A stretch of 64,000 bases of DNA from Taklimakanibacter sp050246735 (lineage in GTDB: Bacteria > Pseudomonadota > Alphaproteobacteria > Rhizobiales > Aestuariivirgaceae), in the NCBI GenBank assembly GCA_050246735.1, contig JBFWVM010000018.1, positions 43,384 to 107,383 on the forward strand, given 5' to 3'. The position numbers were made by a program, and so were the translations under genes. The notes beneath the pieces are model-generated. The model was given only the letters and a program-made list of their open reading frames with translations. It was not told where the DNA came from and did not search any database. Positions 34,873 to 46,697 of the stretch are shown here, piece by piece (within the stretch, counting starts at the first letter, position 1; each line of letters opens with the position of its first letter).

Positions 34873-36129
34873 ATGGGCCGCTTGGTGATGAAATTCGGGG
34901 GGACCTCGGTTGCCGACATCGAGCGCATCCGCAATGTCGCGCGCCATGTGGAGCGCGAAGTGAAATCGGGCCACGAGGTGGCCGTCGTCGTCTCGGCCAT
35001 GGCGGGCACCACCGACCGGCTCGTCGGCTGGTGCCGGGAAGCGGCCTCCGTCCATGACGCGCGCGAATACGACGCGATCGTCGCCTCCGGCGAGCAGGTG
35101 ACCTCGGGCCTCCTCGCCATCGTGCTCCAGGACATGGGCATACCGGCACGGTCGTGGCATGGCTGGCAGGTCGCGGTGAAGACCGACGGCGTGCACGGGG
35201 CGGCCCGCATCGTCTCCATCGACGCCGCGGAACTGCGCAAGCGCATGGAGCAGGGGCAGGTGGCGGTGGTCGCCGGCTTCCAGGGCATGGGACCCGACAA
35301 CCGGGTGACGACGCTGGGCCGCGGCGGCTCGGACACGTCGGCCGTGGCGCTCGCCGCCGCCCTCGAGGCGCGCTGCGACATCTATACCGACGTCGACGGC
35401 GTCTACACCACCGACCCCCGCATCGACGGCAAGGCGCGCAAGCTCGCCCGGGTCTCCTACGAGGAGATGCTGGAGATGGCCTCGGCCGGCGCCAAGGTCC
35501 TGCAGACCCGCTCGGTTGAGCTCGCCATGGTTTACAAGGTACCCTTGCAGGTGCGCTCGAGCTTCGAGCCGCCCGATGCCGCCAACCAGAACCGGCCGGA
35601 CGGCTCGGGGCCTGGAACACTCGTATGCGATGAGGACAGTATCGTGGAACAGCACGTCGTCAGCGGGATCGCCTATTCAAAGGACGAGGCCAAGGTCTCG
35701 ATCCGCCGGGTGAAGGACAAGCCGGGCGTGTCGGCCTCGATCTTCGGGCCGCTCTCGGAGGCCGACATCAGCGTCGACATGATCGTCCAGAACGTCTCGG
35801 CCGATGGCGAGACGGCGAACATCACCTTCACGGTGGCGCGCAAGGACCTGCGCAAGGCGCTGGACGTGCTGCAGGGCCTCAAGGACAAGGTCGGCTATCA
35901 CGAGCTCAGCCACTCGCTCGACGTCGCCAAGGTCTCGGTGATCGGCATCGGCATGAGGAGCCATGCCGGCGTCGCCGCCAAGATGTTCAAGTCGCTGGCC
36001 GAGAAGGGCATCAACATCCAGGCCATCACCACCTCCGAGATCAAGATCAGCGTCCTCATCGACGAAGCCTATACCGAGCTCGCGGTGCGCTCGCTGCACG
36101 CGGCCTACGGGCTCGAAGGGGTCAACTGA
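34873..36129 (+). CDS. lysC: Aspartate kinase
   Basis: A 418-residue kinase making aspartyl phosphate for lysine, threonine and methionine. The start RLVMKFGGTSVADIERIRN, the GRGGSDTSAVALAAAL active loop and two C-terminal ACT domains (VSIRRVKDKPGVSASIFGPL; VSVIGIGMRSHAGVAAKMF) are present, so feedback control by amino acids is likely. Normal length. Confidence 0.98.
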   Translation: MGRLVMKFGGTSVADIERIRNVARHVEREVKSGHEVAVVVSAMAGTTDRLVGWCREAASVHDAREYDAIVASGEQVTSGLLAIVLQDMGIPARSWHGWQVAVKTDGVHGAARIVSIDAAELRKRMEQGQVAVVAGFQGMGPDNRVTTLGRGGSDTSAVALAAALEARCDIYTDVDGVYTTDPRIDGKARKLARVSYEEMLEMASAGAKVLQTRSVELAMVYKVPLQVRSSFEPPDAANQNRPDGSGPGTLVCDEDSIVEQHVVSGIAYSKDEAKVSIRRVKDKPGVSASIFGPLSEADISVDMIVQNVSADGETANITFTVARKDLRKALDVLQGLKDKVGYHELSHSLDVAKVSVIGIGMRSHAGVAAKMFKSLAEKGINIQAITTSEIKISVLIDEAYTELAVRSLHAAYGLEGVN

Positions 36130-36221
36130 GCCATGGCCGTACCGGCTTGCACTATGAAAGTGCTTCCTCACCGCCGAACCCGAGCCACTTCGGCAGGAAG
36201 CACTCGAGAGGACACCGCCTG

Positions 36222-38483
36222 ATGGTCACATCCGCCCTAGGCCCGCGTGTCCTCCTCAGGAGGCTCCGCGAGGTCATGGCGGAGCCCGAGACGGCGCAGA
36301 AGCGGCTCGACAAGATCGTCGTCCTGATCGCGGCCAACATGGTCGCGGAAGTGTGCTCCATCTACGTGATGCGGCCGGGCCAGGTGCTCGAGCTCTATTC
36401 GACCGAGGGCCTGAAGCGCGAGGCCGTCCACCTCTCGACGCTGAAGGTGGGCGAAGGCCTCGTCGGCACCATCGCCGGCGAGGCGCAGATCCTCAATCTC
36501 GCCGACGCCCAGGCGCATCCGGCCTTCAAATACCTCCCGGAAACGGGTGAAGAGGTCTACAACTCCTTCCTCGGCGTGCCGATCCTGCGCAACGGCATCG
36601 TCATCGGCGTGCTCGTGGTGCAGAACCGCACCCGGAGGCACTATACCGAGGAAGAGGAAGAGGCGCTGCAGACGACGGCGATGGTGCTCGCCGAGATCAT
36701 CGCGTCGGGCGAGCTCACCGAAGTGGCCCGCGACGTCGCCGCCGACATCGCCCATGTGCGCAGCCATCATGTCAGGGGCGAGGCGCTGGCCGAGGGCATA
36801 GCGCTCGGCCATGTCGTGCTGCACGAGCCGCGCGTCGTGGTCGAGAACCTGATCGCCGAGAACATCCCCAAGGAGAAGGCGCGGCTCGACGGCGCCATCG
36901 AGCAGCTGCGCGCGCATGTCGACGAGCTCGTCGACGGCGAGACGCGCGGCGGCGAATATTCCGAGGTGCTCGAGACCTTCCGCATGTTCGCGCATGACCG
37001 CGGCTGGGTGAACCGGCTGCGCGAGACCGTCGAGACCGGCCTCACCGCCGAAGCCGCGGTCGAGCGCGTGCAGAGCGACAACCGCGCCCGCATGATGCGC
37101 ACTCCCGACCCCTATCTGCGCGAGCGCATGCACGATCTCGACGATCTCGCCAACCGGCTCCTGCGCATCCTCACCGGCCAGATCGCCACCGCCTCGCGCG
37201 GCGACCTGCCGCAGAACGCCATCGTGGTGGCGCGCAACATGGGCCCGGCCGAGCTCCTCGACTACGACCGCACCAAGCTGCGCGGCGTCATCCTCGAGGA
37301 GGCGGGCACCACCAGCCACGTGGCGATCGTGGCGCGGGCGCTCGGCATTCCGGCGGCCGGCCAGATCGAAGGCCTCATCGACGTCGTCGACACCGGGACG
37401 CCGATCATCCTCGACGGCACCTCGGGCGACGTCTATGTCCGCCCCTCGTTCGACATCGAGCGCGCCTATGCCGACAAGGTGCGCTTCAACGCCAGGCGCC
37501 AGGCGCAGTTCCAGGCCCTGCGCGACACGCCGACCGTGACCCGGGACGGCGTCAGGATCGAGCTCGGCATCAATGCCGGCCTCCTGGTCGACCTGCCGCA
37601 TCTGCACGATTCGGGGGCCGAGTGCATCGGCCTGTTCCGCACCGAGCTGCAATTCATGATGGCGCAGCATTTCCCGCGTCTCGACGCCCAGGTCAGGCAC
37701 TATCGCGGCATACTGGCGGCGGCGAAGGAGCGGCCGGTGACCTTCCGCACCCTCGACATCGGCGCCGACAAGCTCCTGCCCTATCTCAGGCAGGCGAAGG
37801 AAGACAATCCGGCCATGGGCTGGCGCGCCATCCGCATGGCGCTCGACCGGCCGGCCCTCCTGCGGCTGCAGCTCAGGGCGCTGCTCAAGGCGGGCGCCGG
37901 GCAGAAGCTGCGCATCATGTTCCCGATGGTGGCCGAGGTCGCCGAGCTTCTTGCCGCCAAGGCCATGGTCGAGAAGGAGAAGGCGCATCTCAAGGCGCGC
38001 GGCCACAAGCTGCCGGCGGCGCTGGCTCTCGGCGCCATGATCGAGGTGCCGGCGCTCGTCTGGCAGCTCGACCAGCTGCTGCCCGAGCTCGATTTCGTCT
38101 CCATCGGCTCGAACGACCTGGTGCAGTTCCTCTATGCCTCCGATCGCGGCAACCCCCGGCTCGCGCAGCGCTACGACCCGCTGTCGCCCGCCTTCCTCAG
38201 GACCATCCGCACGATCATCGAGGCGGGTGCGGCACATGGCGTCCATGTCAATCTGTGCGGCGAGATGGCGGGCCGGCCGCTCGAGGCCATGGCCCTGATC
38301 GGCCTCGGGCTCACCTCGATCTCCATGGCGCCGGCGGCGATCGGGCCGGTCAAGACCATGATCCTGTCGACCGACCGGGCCAGGCTGTGGGCCTTCATGG
38401 AGCCGCTCCTCGCCAGGCCCGACCACTCGCTGCGCCCGGCGCTCGCCGCTTACGCCAAGTCGCAAGGCATCCGCCTGATTTAA
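36222..38483 (+). CDS. ptsP: Phosphoenolpyruvate-protein phosphotransferase PtsP (Enzyme I-Ntr)
   Basis: A 753-residue first enzyme of the nitrogen phosphotransferase chain. A GAF sensor (about residues 18-160) binds glutamine or 2-oxoglutarate in known cases. The phospho-His is H366 in EEAGTTSHVAIVARALGIPA, and the PEP-binding barrel has RTELQFM, EVPALVWQLD and NDLVQFLYASDR. ATG at 36222 follows GAGAGGA; the frame is open from 36147 but that start has no site. Lies 92 bases after lysC as in most rhizobia. Confidence 0.97.
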   Translation: MVTSALGPRVLLRRLREVMAEPETAQKRLDKIVVLIAANMVAEVCSIYVMRPGQVLELYSTEGLKREAVHLSTLKVGEGLVGTIAGEAQILNLADAQAHPAFKYLPETGEEVYNSFLGVPILRNGIVIGVLVVQNRTRRHYTEEEEEALQTTAMVLAEIIASGELTEVARDVAADIAHVRSHHVRGEALAEGIALGHVVLHEPRVVVENLIAENIPKEKARLDGAIEQLRAHVDELVDGETRGGEYSEVLETFRMFAHDRGWVNRLRETVETGLTAEAAVERVQSDNRARMMRTPDPYLRERMHDLDDLANRLLRILTGQIATASRGDLPQNAIVVARNMGPAELLDYDRTKLRGVILEEAGTTSHVAIVARALGIPAAGQIEGLIDVVDTGTPIILDGTSGDVYVRPSFDIERAYADKVRFNARRQAQFQALRDTPTVTRDGVRIELGINAGLLVDLPHLHDSGAECIGLFRTELQFMMAQHFPRLDAQVRHYRGILAAAKERPVTFRTLDIGADKLLPYLRQAKEDNPAMGWRAIRMALDRPALLRLQLRALLKAGAGQKLRIMFPMVAEVAELLAAKAMVEKEKAHLKARGHKLPAALALGAMIEVPALVWQLDQLLPELDFVSIGSNDLVQFLYASDRGNPRLAQRYDPLSPAFLRTIRTIIEAGAAHGVHVNLCGEMAGRPLEAMALIGLGLTSISMAPAAIGPVKTMILSTDRARLWAFMEPLLARPDHSLRPALAAYAKSQGIRLI

Positions 38484-38590
38484 CCCGCCGAAATGCGGCG
38501 GCGTTAGCCTTCTGCTTACCATTCTGAGGCATGTTCAAGGGAGTATTAGCGTTACCGGCCGGTTAAGGCCGGCTGCCGGAGAAGTGCTCC

Positions 38591-39721
38591 ATGGATGTTC
38601 TTTCCGCCGATCACGAGCGCGATCACGATCCCGCTCTCGATTCTACTCCGTTCTTCCGCCCGAAGCCGGATGGCGACCTCAATCCGGCCGGCGAGGCCGG
38701 CTGGTACCTGCAGCGCGAACGCGAGAAGCGCGGCCTCAGCCTCGACCAGATCAGCGAAGCGACCGGCATTCACCCCTATCATGTCGAAGCCATCGAGACG
38801 GGCGATCTCACCCGCCTGCCGCGGCGCCTCGAGGCGCTCGAGATGGTCGGCATCTATGGCGAATACATGGGCTTCGAGCCCGAGCCCCTCGTGACCCACT
38901 ATGCCGCCTTCCTGCCGCGTCCGCAGGCGGCCCGGGGCAGGACGCATCCGGCCGATCCGGGGCCGCTGTCGAGCGCCAAGATCCTCAAATTCGGCAAGAT
39001 GCCGCCCTTCCCGCGCTTCAGCCTCAAATCCTTCCCCGGCGGCGCGGGAGGCGTCATCGGCTCGTGCTTCGCCGCCGTCCTGCTCTTCGCCGCGGCGAGC
39101 TGGCTGATGCAGCCGGTGCCGCTCGCGCCGGCGGGCGGAGACATGGCCCAGAGCGACGGCGCCGAACCGGAAGGCGATCCCATGGCCACCGCATCGACCG
39201 GGCAGAGCGACACCGATGTCGCGGTGCGCGAGGAGCCGATGCCAGAAACGGAGGCGGAAGCCAAGGTCGAGGACGAGACGCCGCAATCGGGCCTGGAGCC
39301 GACGGACGAAGAGGGCGCGCTCTCCGGAATCGGCGCCTTCATCGAGGACGGCTTCCAGAAGCCCGAAACGGAGGCGCTCCCGCAGAAAGCGGCGCCGGCG
39401 CCGCAAGGCAGCGAGCCCGCGGCCGGCCAGGGCGCCGACGCGACGCCGGCGGCGGAGCCGGGATCGCGCCTCGTGCTCAAGGCCAAGGCGCCGGTCTGGG
39501 TGCGCATCGAGGACGCGCAGGGCAATGTGGTGATGACGCAGATGCTGCGCGGCGGCGACACCTATAGCGTGCCCGACCGCCAGGGCCTGGTGGTCATCGC
39601 GCGCGACGGCGGGCTCCTCTCCTATATCATCGACGGCAAGGAGCGCGGCATCCTGGGAACGCCGGGACAGATCCTGGTCGGCCAGCCGCTCGATATCCCG
39701 ACCCTCGAAAAGCGCGGGTAG
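38591..39721 (+). CDS. RodZ-like membrane protein (HTH + TM + DUF4115)
   Basis: A 376-residue protein. The N-terminus holds a HTH_25 domain (AGWYLQREREKRGLSLDQIS and EATGIHPYHVEAIETGD), then a membrane helix near residues 153-171 (VIGSCFAAVLLFAAASWLM), an acidic Pro/Glu-rich periplasmic linker, and a C-terminal beta domain (PVWVRIEDAQGNVVMTQML; GTPGQILVGQPLDIPTLEK). RodZ links MreB to the cell-wall machinery; this shorter alphaproteobacterial form lies, as usual, between ptsP and prfA. The 107 bases before it contain a CCGGCC/GGCCGG hairpin. Confidence 0.88.
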   Translation: MDVLSADHERDHDPALDSTPFFRPKPDGDLNPAGEAGWYLQREREKRGLSLDQISEATGIHPYHVEAIETGDLTRLPRRLEALEMVGIYGEYMGFEPEPLVTHYAAFLPRPQAARGRTHPADPGPLSSAKILKFGKMPPFPRFSLKSFPGGAGGVIGSCFAAVLLFAAASWLMQPVPLAPAGGDMAQSDGAEPEGDPMATASTGQSDTDVAVREEPMPETEAEAKVEDETPQSGLEPTDEEGALSGIGAFIEDGFQKPETEALPQKAAPAPQGSEPAAGQGADATPAAEPGSRLVLKAKAPVWVRIEDAQGNVVMTQMLRGGDTYSVPDRQGLVVIARDGGLLSYIIDGKERGILGTPGQILVGQPLDIPTLEKRG

Positions 39722-39793
39722 CAGGGCCGGAAAGCCGGGATCAGGGTGCCGGGATCGTTGTCCTGACACCTGATCCCTGTTATCTGCCCCCCG

Positions 39794-40876
39794 ATGAGCG
39801 CCATCCCGCAAGCCAAGCTCGACCGCATCCAGCAGCGTTTCGCCGTCATCGAGGCGGAGCTCGCCCAGGGCGGGGGCGGCGAGACCTTCGTCAGGCTGTC
39901 GAAGGAATATTCCGAGCTCGGCCCGGTGGTGAGCGCCGCCAGGGCGCTCGCCAGGGCGAGATCCGACCTCTCCGGCCTCGAGGAGATGATCGCCTCGGGC
40001 GACAGGGACATGGCCGCGATGGCGGAAGCCGAAAAGCCCCACCTCGCGCAGCGCGTCGGCGAGATCGAGCAGCAGCTCAGGGTCCTGCTCCTGCCCAAGG
40101 ACGCGGCGGACGAACGCAACGTCATCCTCGAGGTCAGGGCCGGCACCGGCGGCGACGAGGCGGCGATCTTCGTCGGCGACCTCTTCCGCATGTACCAGCG
40201 CTATGCGGGCGCCAAGGGCTGGCGGGTCGAGATCATCTCGGCGAGCGAGGGCGATCACGGCGGCTACAAGGAGATCATCGCCACCATCACCGGTGCCGGC
40301 GCCTATGCCCGTCTCAAATTCGAATCGGGCGTGCACCGGGTGCAGCGGGTGCCCGAGACCGAGGCGCAGGGCCGCATCCACACCTCGGCCGCGACCGTCG
40401 CGGTGCTGCCCGAGGCGGAAGAGGTCGATATCGAGATCAACGAGGCGGACCTGCGCATCGACGTCTACCGCTCCTCCGGCCCCGGCGGCCAGTCGGTCAA
40501 CACCACCGACAGCGCCGTCCGCATCACCCATCTGCCCACCGGCCTGGCCGTCGCCCAGCAGGACGAGAAATCGCAGCACAAGAACAAGGCGAAGGCGCTG
40601 AAGATCCTGCGCGCCAGGCTCTATGAGCGCGAAAGGCAGCGCCTCGACGCCGAGCGCTCCGCCACCAGGCGCGGCCAGATCGGCTCCGGCGACCGCTCCG
40701 AGCGCATCCGCACCTACAATTTCCCGCAAGGCCGGGTCACCGATCACCGCATCAACCTGACCCTCTACAAGCTCGACCAGGTCATCGAAGGGCCGGGGCT
40801 CGAGGAGCTGATCGGCGCGCTGATGACCGAGCACCAGGCCGAGCTTCTCGCCGCCGCCGAGGTCGACGCGGCGTGA
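39794..40876 (+). CDS. prfA: Peptide chain release factor 1
   Basis: A 360-residue release factor for UAA and UAG. The GGQ catalytic tripeptide is at residues 231-233 in SSGPGGQSVNTTDSAVR, and the C-terminal SGDRSERIRTYNFPQGRVTD is standard RF1. Start ATG at 39794. The stop overlaps the GTG start of prmC (GTGA). Confidence 0.98.
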   Translation: MSAIPQAKLDRIQQRFAVIEAELAQGGGGETFVRLSKEYSELGPVVSAARALARARSDLSGLEEMIASGDRDMAAMAEAEKPHLAQRVGEIEQQLRVLLLPKDAADERNVILEVRAGTGGDEAAIFVGDLFRMYQRYAGAKGWRVEIISASEGDHGGYKEIIATITGAGAYARLKFESGVHRVQRVPETEAQGRIHTSAATVAVLPEAEEVDIEINEADLRIDVYRSSGPGGQSVNTTDSAVRITHLPTGLAVAQQDEKSQHKNKAKALKILRARLYERERQRLDAERSATRRGQIGSGDRSERIRTYNFPQGRVTDHRINLTLYKLDQVIEGPGLEELIGALMTEHQAELLAAAEVDAA

Positions 40877-41781
40877 GGGCGAGGACGCGCGGCAGCGCGC
40901 AGGGGGCAGGGGAGACGGCGGAGAGCCTGCTCGGCGCCGCGAGGACGGCGCTGGCCGCGGCCGGCAATCCATCGGCGGCGCTCGATGCCAGGCTCCTGCT
41001 GCAGCAGGCGGCCGGCCTGAGCCATGAAATGCTGATCATCGATCCGAAGCGCCCCGTCGCGCCGGAAGCGGCGGCGAGGTTCGAAGGCCTCCTCGAGCGC
41101 CGCCTCAACGGCGAGCCGGTCTCGCGCATAGTGGGCGAGAGGGAGTTCTACGGCCGGGCTTTCAGGATCACGCCGGCGACGCTCGATCCCAGGCCCGAAA
41201 CCGAGACGCTAATCGAAGCGGCGCTCGCCTTCATGCCGGCCGGCCGGCCCTGCCGTATCGCCGATCTGGGCTCGGGCTGCGGCATCATCGGCGTGACGCT
41301 ACTCGCCGAGCGGCCCGAGGCCAGGGCGGTGATGAGCGATATCTCGGCCGACGCCCTCGCCGTGGCGCGCGAGAATGCCGGGCGCCACGGCGTCCTCGCC
41401 CGCTCGGTTTTCGCCCATGGCCGCTGGTTCGCGAGTCTCGACGGCAGCTTCGACCTCGTCCTCTCCAATCCGCCCTATATTCCTTCGGCGATTCTCCCCG
41501 CCCTCGCCCCCGAGGTGCGGGACTTCGATCCCGAGACCGCCCTGGCGGGCGGCCCGGACGGGCTTCAGGCCTATCGCGAGATCGCCCGGACCGCCGCCCC
41601 GTTCCTCGCCCCGCATGGCCGTCTCATCGTCGAGATCGGGGAAGGGCAAGCCACTGATATAGAAGCGATTTTTGAAAACCGGGGCTGGCTGCCGGAAAAC
41701 CGCTGGCGGGACCTCGCCGGGCATGTGCGCTGCCTGGGATTCAGCCATGCGGCCCCGCGACAAAAAAGGGGTTGGAAATGA
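40873..41781 (+). CDS. prmC: Peptide chain release factor N5-glutamine methyltransferase PrmC
   Basis: A 302-residue enzyme that methylates the GGQ glutamine of RF1. SAM loop IADLGSGCGIIGVTLL, catalytic NPPY at 199-202 in VLSNPPYIPS, and an N-terminal helical domain are seen. Start GTG at 40873 inside the prfA stop ties enzyme and substrate genes. The N-terminus (RARTRGSAQGAGE) is a few residues longer than usual. Confidence 0.97.
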   Translation: MRARTRGSAQGAGETAESLLGAARTALAAAGNPSAALDARLLLQQAAGLSHEMLIIDPKRPVAPEAAARFEGLLERRLNGEPVSRIVGEREFYGRAFRITPATLDPRPETETLIEAALAFMPAGRPCRIADLGSGCGIIGVTLLAERPEARAVMSDISADALAVARENAGRHGVLARSVFAHGRWFASLDGSFDLVLSNPPYIPSAILPALAPEVRDFDPETALAGGPDGLQAYREIARTAAPFLAPHGRLIVEIGEGQATDIEAIFENRGWLPENRWRDLAGHVRCLGFSHAAPRQKRGWK

Positions 41782-42096
41782 CCGGGGGAAGGGCTACCTT
41801 AGCTTCGGTACTTCGTTCTGCCCGTTGCGACTGGCGCTAGACGGCAGGTGACAGGACGGCCCCCAAGGGCAAAAAAGCTCCTTCCACGTGAAGATTAGCG
41901 CGGTCGAAATGTAGCGGGTCCAGGCCAGGATACGTTCTCAGGCAGGACAGACCTTACCTAAACCACAGGGACCGATTTGGCAGGGCTCGTTTGAGAGTCG
42001 ATCGTCGATCAGAAATCATGCCGCAGCGGCATGATGTGCCTCTGCGTGTGACCAAACCGCGGACAATATGAATCCAAATTAATGCATGAGTGGAAA
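41782..42096. other. Intergenic region between prmC and the DUF4167 gene
   Basis: 315 bases with no credible gene and lower GC than neighbours. The proximal part has several short complementary stretches (GGGCAAAAAAGC near 41868-41879). The distal part has the palindrome at 42015-42035. It probably is the promoter and leader of the DUF4167 gene. I could not match it to a known RNA family by eye. Confidence 0.55.
42015..42035. promoter_or_regulatory. Perfect 10-bp inverted repeat upstream of the DUF4167 gene
   Basis: Arms ATCATGCCGC (42015-42024) and GCGGCATGAT (42026-42035) around one A. It lies 61 bases before the ATG. A one-base centre makes a hairpin unlikely and a protein operator more likely. 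No regulator is suggested by the context. Confidence 0.62.
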
Positions 42097-42924
42097 ATGA
42101 GACCAGGGCAGCACAACAAGCGGGGCCGCGGCCGGAATCGTCGTCACAATGGCGGTGGCGGCGGCGGTGGCGGCGGAAATCCGCTCAATCGGGTCTATGA
42201 GAGCAACGGGCCCGACGTGAAGGTGCGCGGCACGGCGCAGACGGTCGCCGACAAATATCTCCAGCTCGGACGCGACGCACAGGTCTCCGGCGACATCGTG
42301 ATGGCCGAGAGCTATTATCAGCATGCGGAGCATTACCTGCGCATCCTCGCCGCGGCGCAGGCCTATCAGCAGCAGATGCAGCAGCAATATCGCCGGCCGG
42401 AAGACGACTACGGCGACGACGAGGAAATGGATTCGGCGCCGGACGGCGACGATGCGCAGCCGGAGATCGGCGAGCGGCCCGGTTTCGCGGCCGAAACAGG
42501 CGACCAGCCGGACAGCTTCGATCCCGGCGACATGCGCCGCGATTATCCGCAGGGCAGCCGCGGATCCGAACAGCAGGGACAGGGCCGCGACCGCCACGAC
42601 CGGCGCGACCGGTTCCGCCCGCGCTGGGACAGGAACCGCGGCGAGGGCCAGGACCACGGCCGCTATGGCAACCAGCAGAATCAGCAAAGCCAGCAGCCCC
42701 ATGCGCGGCGGGAAGAGCCGGAAGCGCAGCCGGTGACCGAGCCGCCGCCGCCCGCCCCGGCAGCCCAGGCGGCCGAGCCGCCGCCGGCCGCGCCGGACGT
42801 GAACGGCACGGGCGAGAAGTGGGACGGCCCGCAGCCTTCCTTCCTCAAGCGCCCCGCGACCCGCGGCAGACGGCCGCGCCGCGAGGCCGCCGCGCCGCCC
42901 GAGGAAGCGAAGACAGCGGATTGA
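42097..42924 (+). CDS. DUF4167 domain-containing protein (probable RNA-binding)
   Basis: A 275-residue low-complexity protein. The start RPGQHNKRGRGRNRRHNGG followed by NPLNRVYESNGPDVKVRG and an AESYYQHAEHYLRIL helix is the DUF4167 domain. The rest is Gln/Arg/Pro-rich and disordered, ending in KRPATRGRRPRRE. ATG at 42097 is chosen because family members begin MRPGQ; 42082 is also in frame. The basic Gly-rich start suggests nucleic-acid binding. Three bases separate it from the convergent methyltransferase. Confidence 0.88.
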   Translation: MRPGQHNKRGRGRNRRHNGGGGGGGGGNPLNRVYESNGPDVKVRGTAQTVADKYLQLGRDAQVSGDIVMAESYYQHAEHYLRILAAAQAYQQQMQQQYRRPEDDYGDDEEMDSAPDGDDAQPEIGERPGFAAETGDQPDSFDPGDMRRDYPQGSRGSEQQGQGRDRHDRRDRFRPRWDRNRGEGQDHGRYGNQQNQQSQQPHARREEPEAQPVTEPPPPAPAAQAAEPPPAAPDVNGTGEKWDGPQPSFLKRPATRGRRPRREAAAPPEEAKTAD

Positions 42925-42927
42925 TCG

Positions 42928-43440
42928 TCAGGCGTTTCCGGATCCGTCCGCGCGATAGATGAAATAGCGGTCGTCTCTCGCGCCGGGCGGCAGCGGAACG
43001 GGCTCGCTGCCCGCGAGCGTCAGCGGCAGATCCGACAATACGATCGCGTGCGGCGCCAGGAGCGGCGGCAGATGCGCGCTCACCAGCTTGGCCACGCCGG
43101 CATTATAGGACGCGTCATAGGTTCCCACGTCGGAATGGACGAGGACCGCCTGCCCTGCGAAGCGCCGGCGCGCCTCAGGCAAAGTCTCCGCGAGTTGGCC
43201 CAGGACGAGATGGGCATCGTCCGGCCGGCAATCGGGAAAGCAGTCGACCTCCCGGTCGAAGACATAGATCTCGCGTTCCGGCAGATGTCGGCGCATGTGG
43301 TCGAAGGTGCGGCCATGGCCGAGGCCCAACTCGAAGACGGGGCCGGGCATGCGAGCGATCTCGCCGAAGGCCCAGGCCAAGCTTCTGTGCTGAGCGTCGA
43401 GCCGGAAGAGCAGGCGCTCGAGGCGGGTCGGGTCGGCCAT
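42928..43440 (-). CDS. Class I SAM-dependent methyltransferase-like protein
   Basis: A 170-residue protein with PGPVFELGLGHGRTFDHMRR as a SAM-binding loop (GLGHGRT), REIYVFDREV as motif II and AIVLSDLPLTL later. It lacks an obvious catalytic motif, and its substrate is unknown. The ATG at 43440 follows GGGACCTGACG. It is convergent with DUF4167 and divergent from clpB. Confidence 0.82.
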   Translation of the reverse strand: MADPTRLERLLFRLDAQHRSLAWAFGEIARMPGPVFELGLGHGRTFDHMRRHLPEREIYVFDREVDCFPDCRPDDAHLVLGQLAETLPEARRRFAGQAVLVHSDVGTYDASYNAGVAKLVSAHLPPLLAPHAIVLSDLPLTLAGSEPVPLPPGARDDRYFIYRADGSGNA

Positions 43441-43503
43441 CGTCAGGTCCCTTGGCTTGGCGATTTACTTGCGTCATTTTTGCGTGGGCAAGCTTACGGC
43501 AAT

Positions 43504-43532
43504 CTTGCGGTATGGGAAAATCATTCCCATAT
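43504..43532 (+). promoter_or_regulatory. Heat-shock-type (RpoH-like) promoter and hairpin before clpB
   Basis: CTTGCG (43504-43509) -N16- CCCATAT (43526-43532) resembles the sigma32 consensus CTTGAA / CCCATnT. It is overlapped by an inverted repeat TATGGGAA (43511-43518) and TTCCCATA (43524-43531) with a 5-base centre. It lies 140 bases before the clpB ATG, which suits a heat-shock chaperone. Confidence 0.62.
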
Positions 43533-43671
43533 GCTGGACGGAAATGAGCGGACCGGAATGGGATGCCTGTTCAAGGGTTCTGTTGCGCGCCGTGATCTTC
43601 CGGTCAGCCCATGAGGGCGTTGTCGAGGGTGCCTGGCGGGCCCTTGGAACGTGCCGAGGAGGAGAGTTAGC

Positions 43672-46272
<2,601 letters not shown>

Positions 46273-46299
46273 GCTTTCCGGCACGGGTGGCCAGGTGAA

Positions 46300-46317
46300 A
46301 TGGTCGGGCTCGACCAT
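46300..46317. terminator. Hairpin after clpB, possible weak terminator
   Basis: Arms ATGGTCG (46300-46306) and CGACCAT (46311-46317) with loop GGCT, 28 bases after the clpB stop. There is no T-run, so intrinsic termination is doubtful; it may only protect the 3' end. Confidence 0.4.
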
Positions 46318-46395
46318 GGAACTCGGCCGTCGTGTCACCGCGTTTCCTGGTGAGTCGCGATCGCTCAGGAGCCCGCTCGCCGGCATCGGATGAGC

Positions 46396-46425
46396 TTGAG
46401 TGTAAGGCGTTTCCGCCTTACACTC
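46396..46425 (+). promoter_or_regulatory. Promoter and 12-bp inverted-repeat operator of the vapBC pair
   Basis: A promoter TTGAGT (46396-46401) -N17- TACACT (46419-46424) is covered by a perfect inverted repeat GAGTGTAAGGCG (46398-46409) and CGCCTTACACTC (46414-46425) with a 4-base centre. An operator over the promoter is the usual layout for autoregulation by VapB or VapBC. Confidence 0.78.
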
Positions 46426-46445
46426 TTCAGCCGGAGGTCGAGACT

Positions 46446-46697
46446 ATGAACAAGCTCACAATCACGGCCAAAGGCCAGGTCACTTTGCGCAAGGACCTGC
46501 TGAAGCACCTGGGAGTGGCGCCCGGCGACAAGGTTGCCGTGGACAAGCTGCCCGATGGACGGATCGAGATCATGGCGGCGCAGCCTTCGGGCCGGATATC
46601 GGATGTCTTCGATCTCCTGAAAAGACGGAAGGGGCCATCGCTGTCGATCGAGGAAATCGGCGAGATCGCGAAACGCGGCTGGGCCGGGAAGCGATGA
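46446..46697 (+). CDS. AbrB/MazE-type antitoxin (VapB-like)
   Basis: An 83-residue protein with an N-terminal swapped-hairpin DNA-binding domain (NKLTITAKGQVTLRKDLLKH and LGVAPGDKVAV) and a C-terminal toxin-binding tail (ISDVFDLLKRRKGPSLSIEE). ATG at 46446 lies after GGAGGTCGAG. Its stop overlaps the toxin ATG (ATGA). It should neutralise the PIN toxin and repress the operon. Confidence 0.92.
   Translation: MNKLTITAKGQVTLRKDLLKHLGVAPGDKVAVDKLPDGRIEIMAAQPSGRISDVFDLLKRRKGPSLSIEEIGEIAKRGWAGKR

Noticed and set aside
46318..46345. EcfG promoter GGAAC ... CGTT before vapB
   Set aside because: The spacer is 18 bases, outside the usual 16-17, and a better sigma70-like promoter with operator lies closer to the gene.
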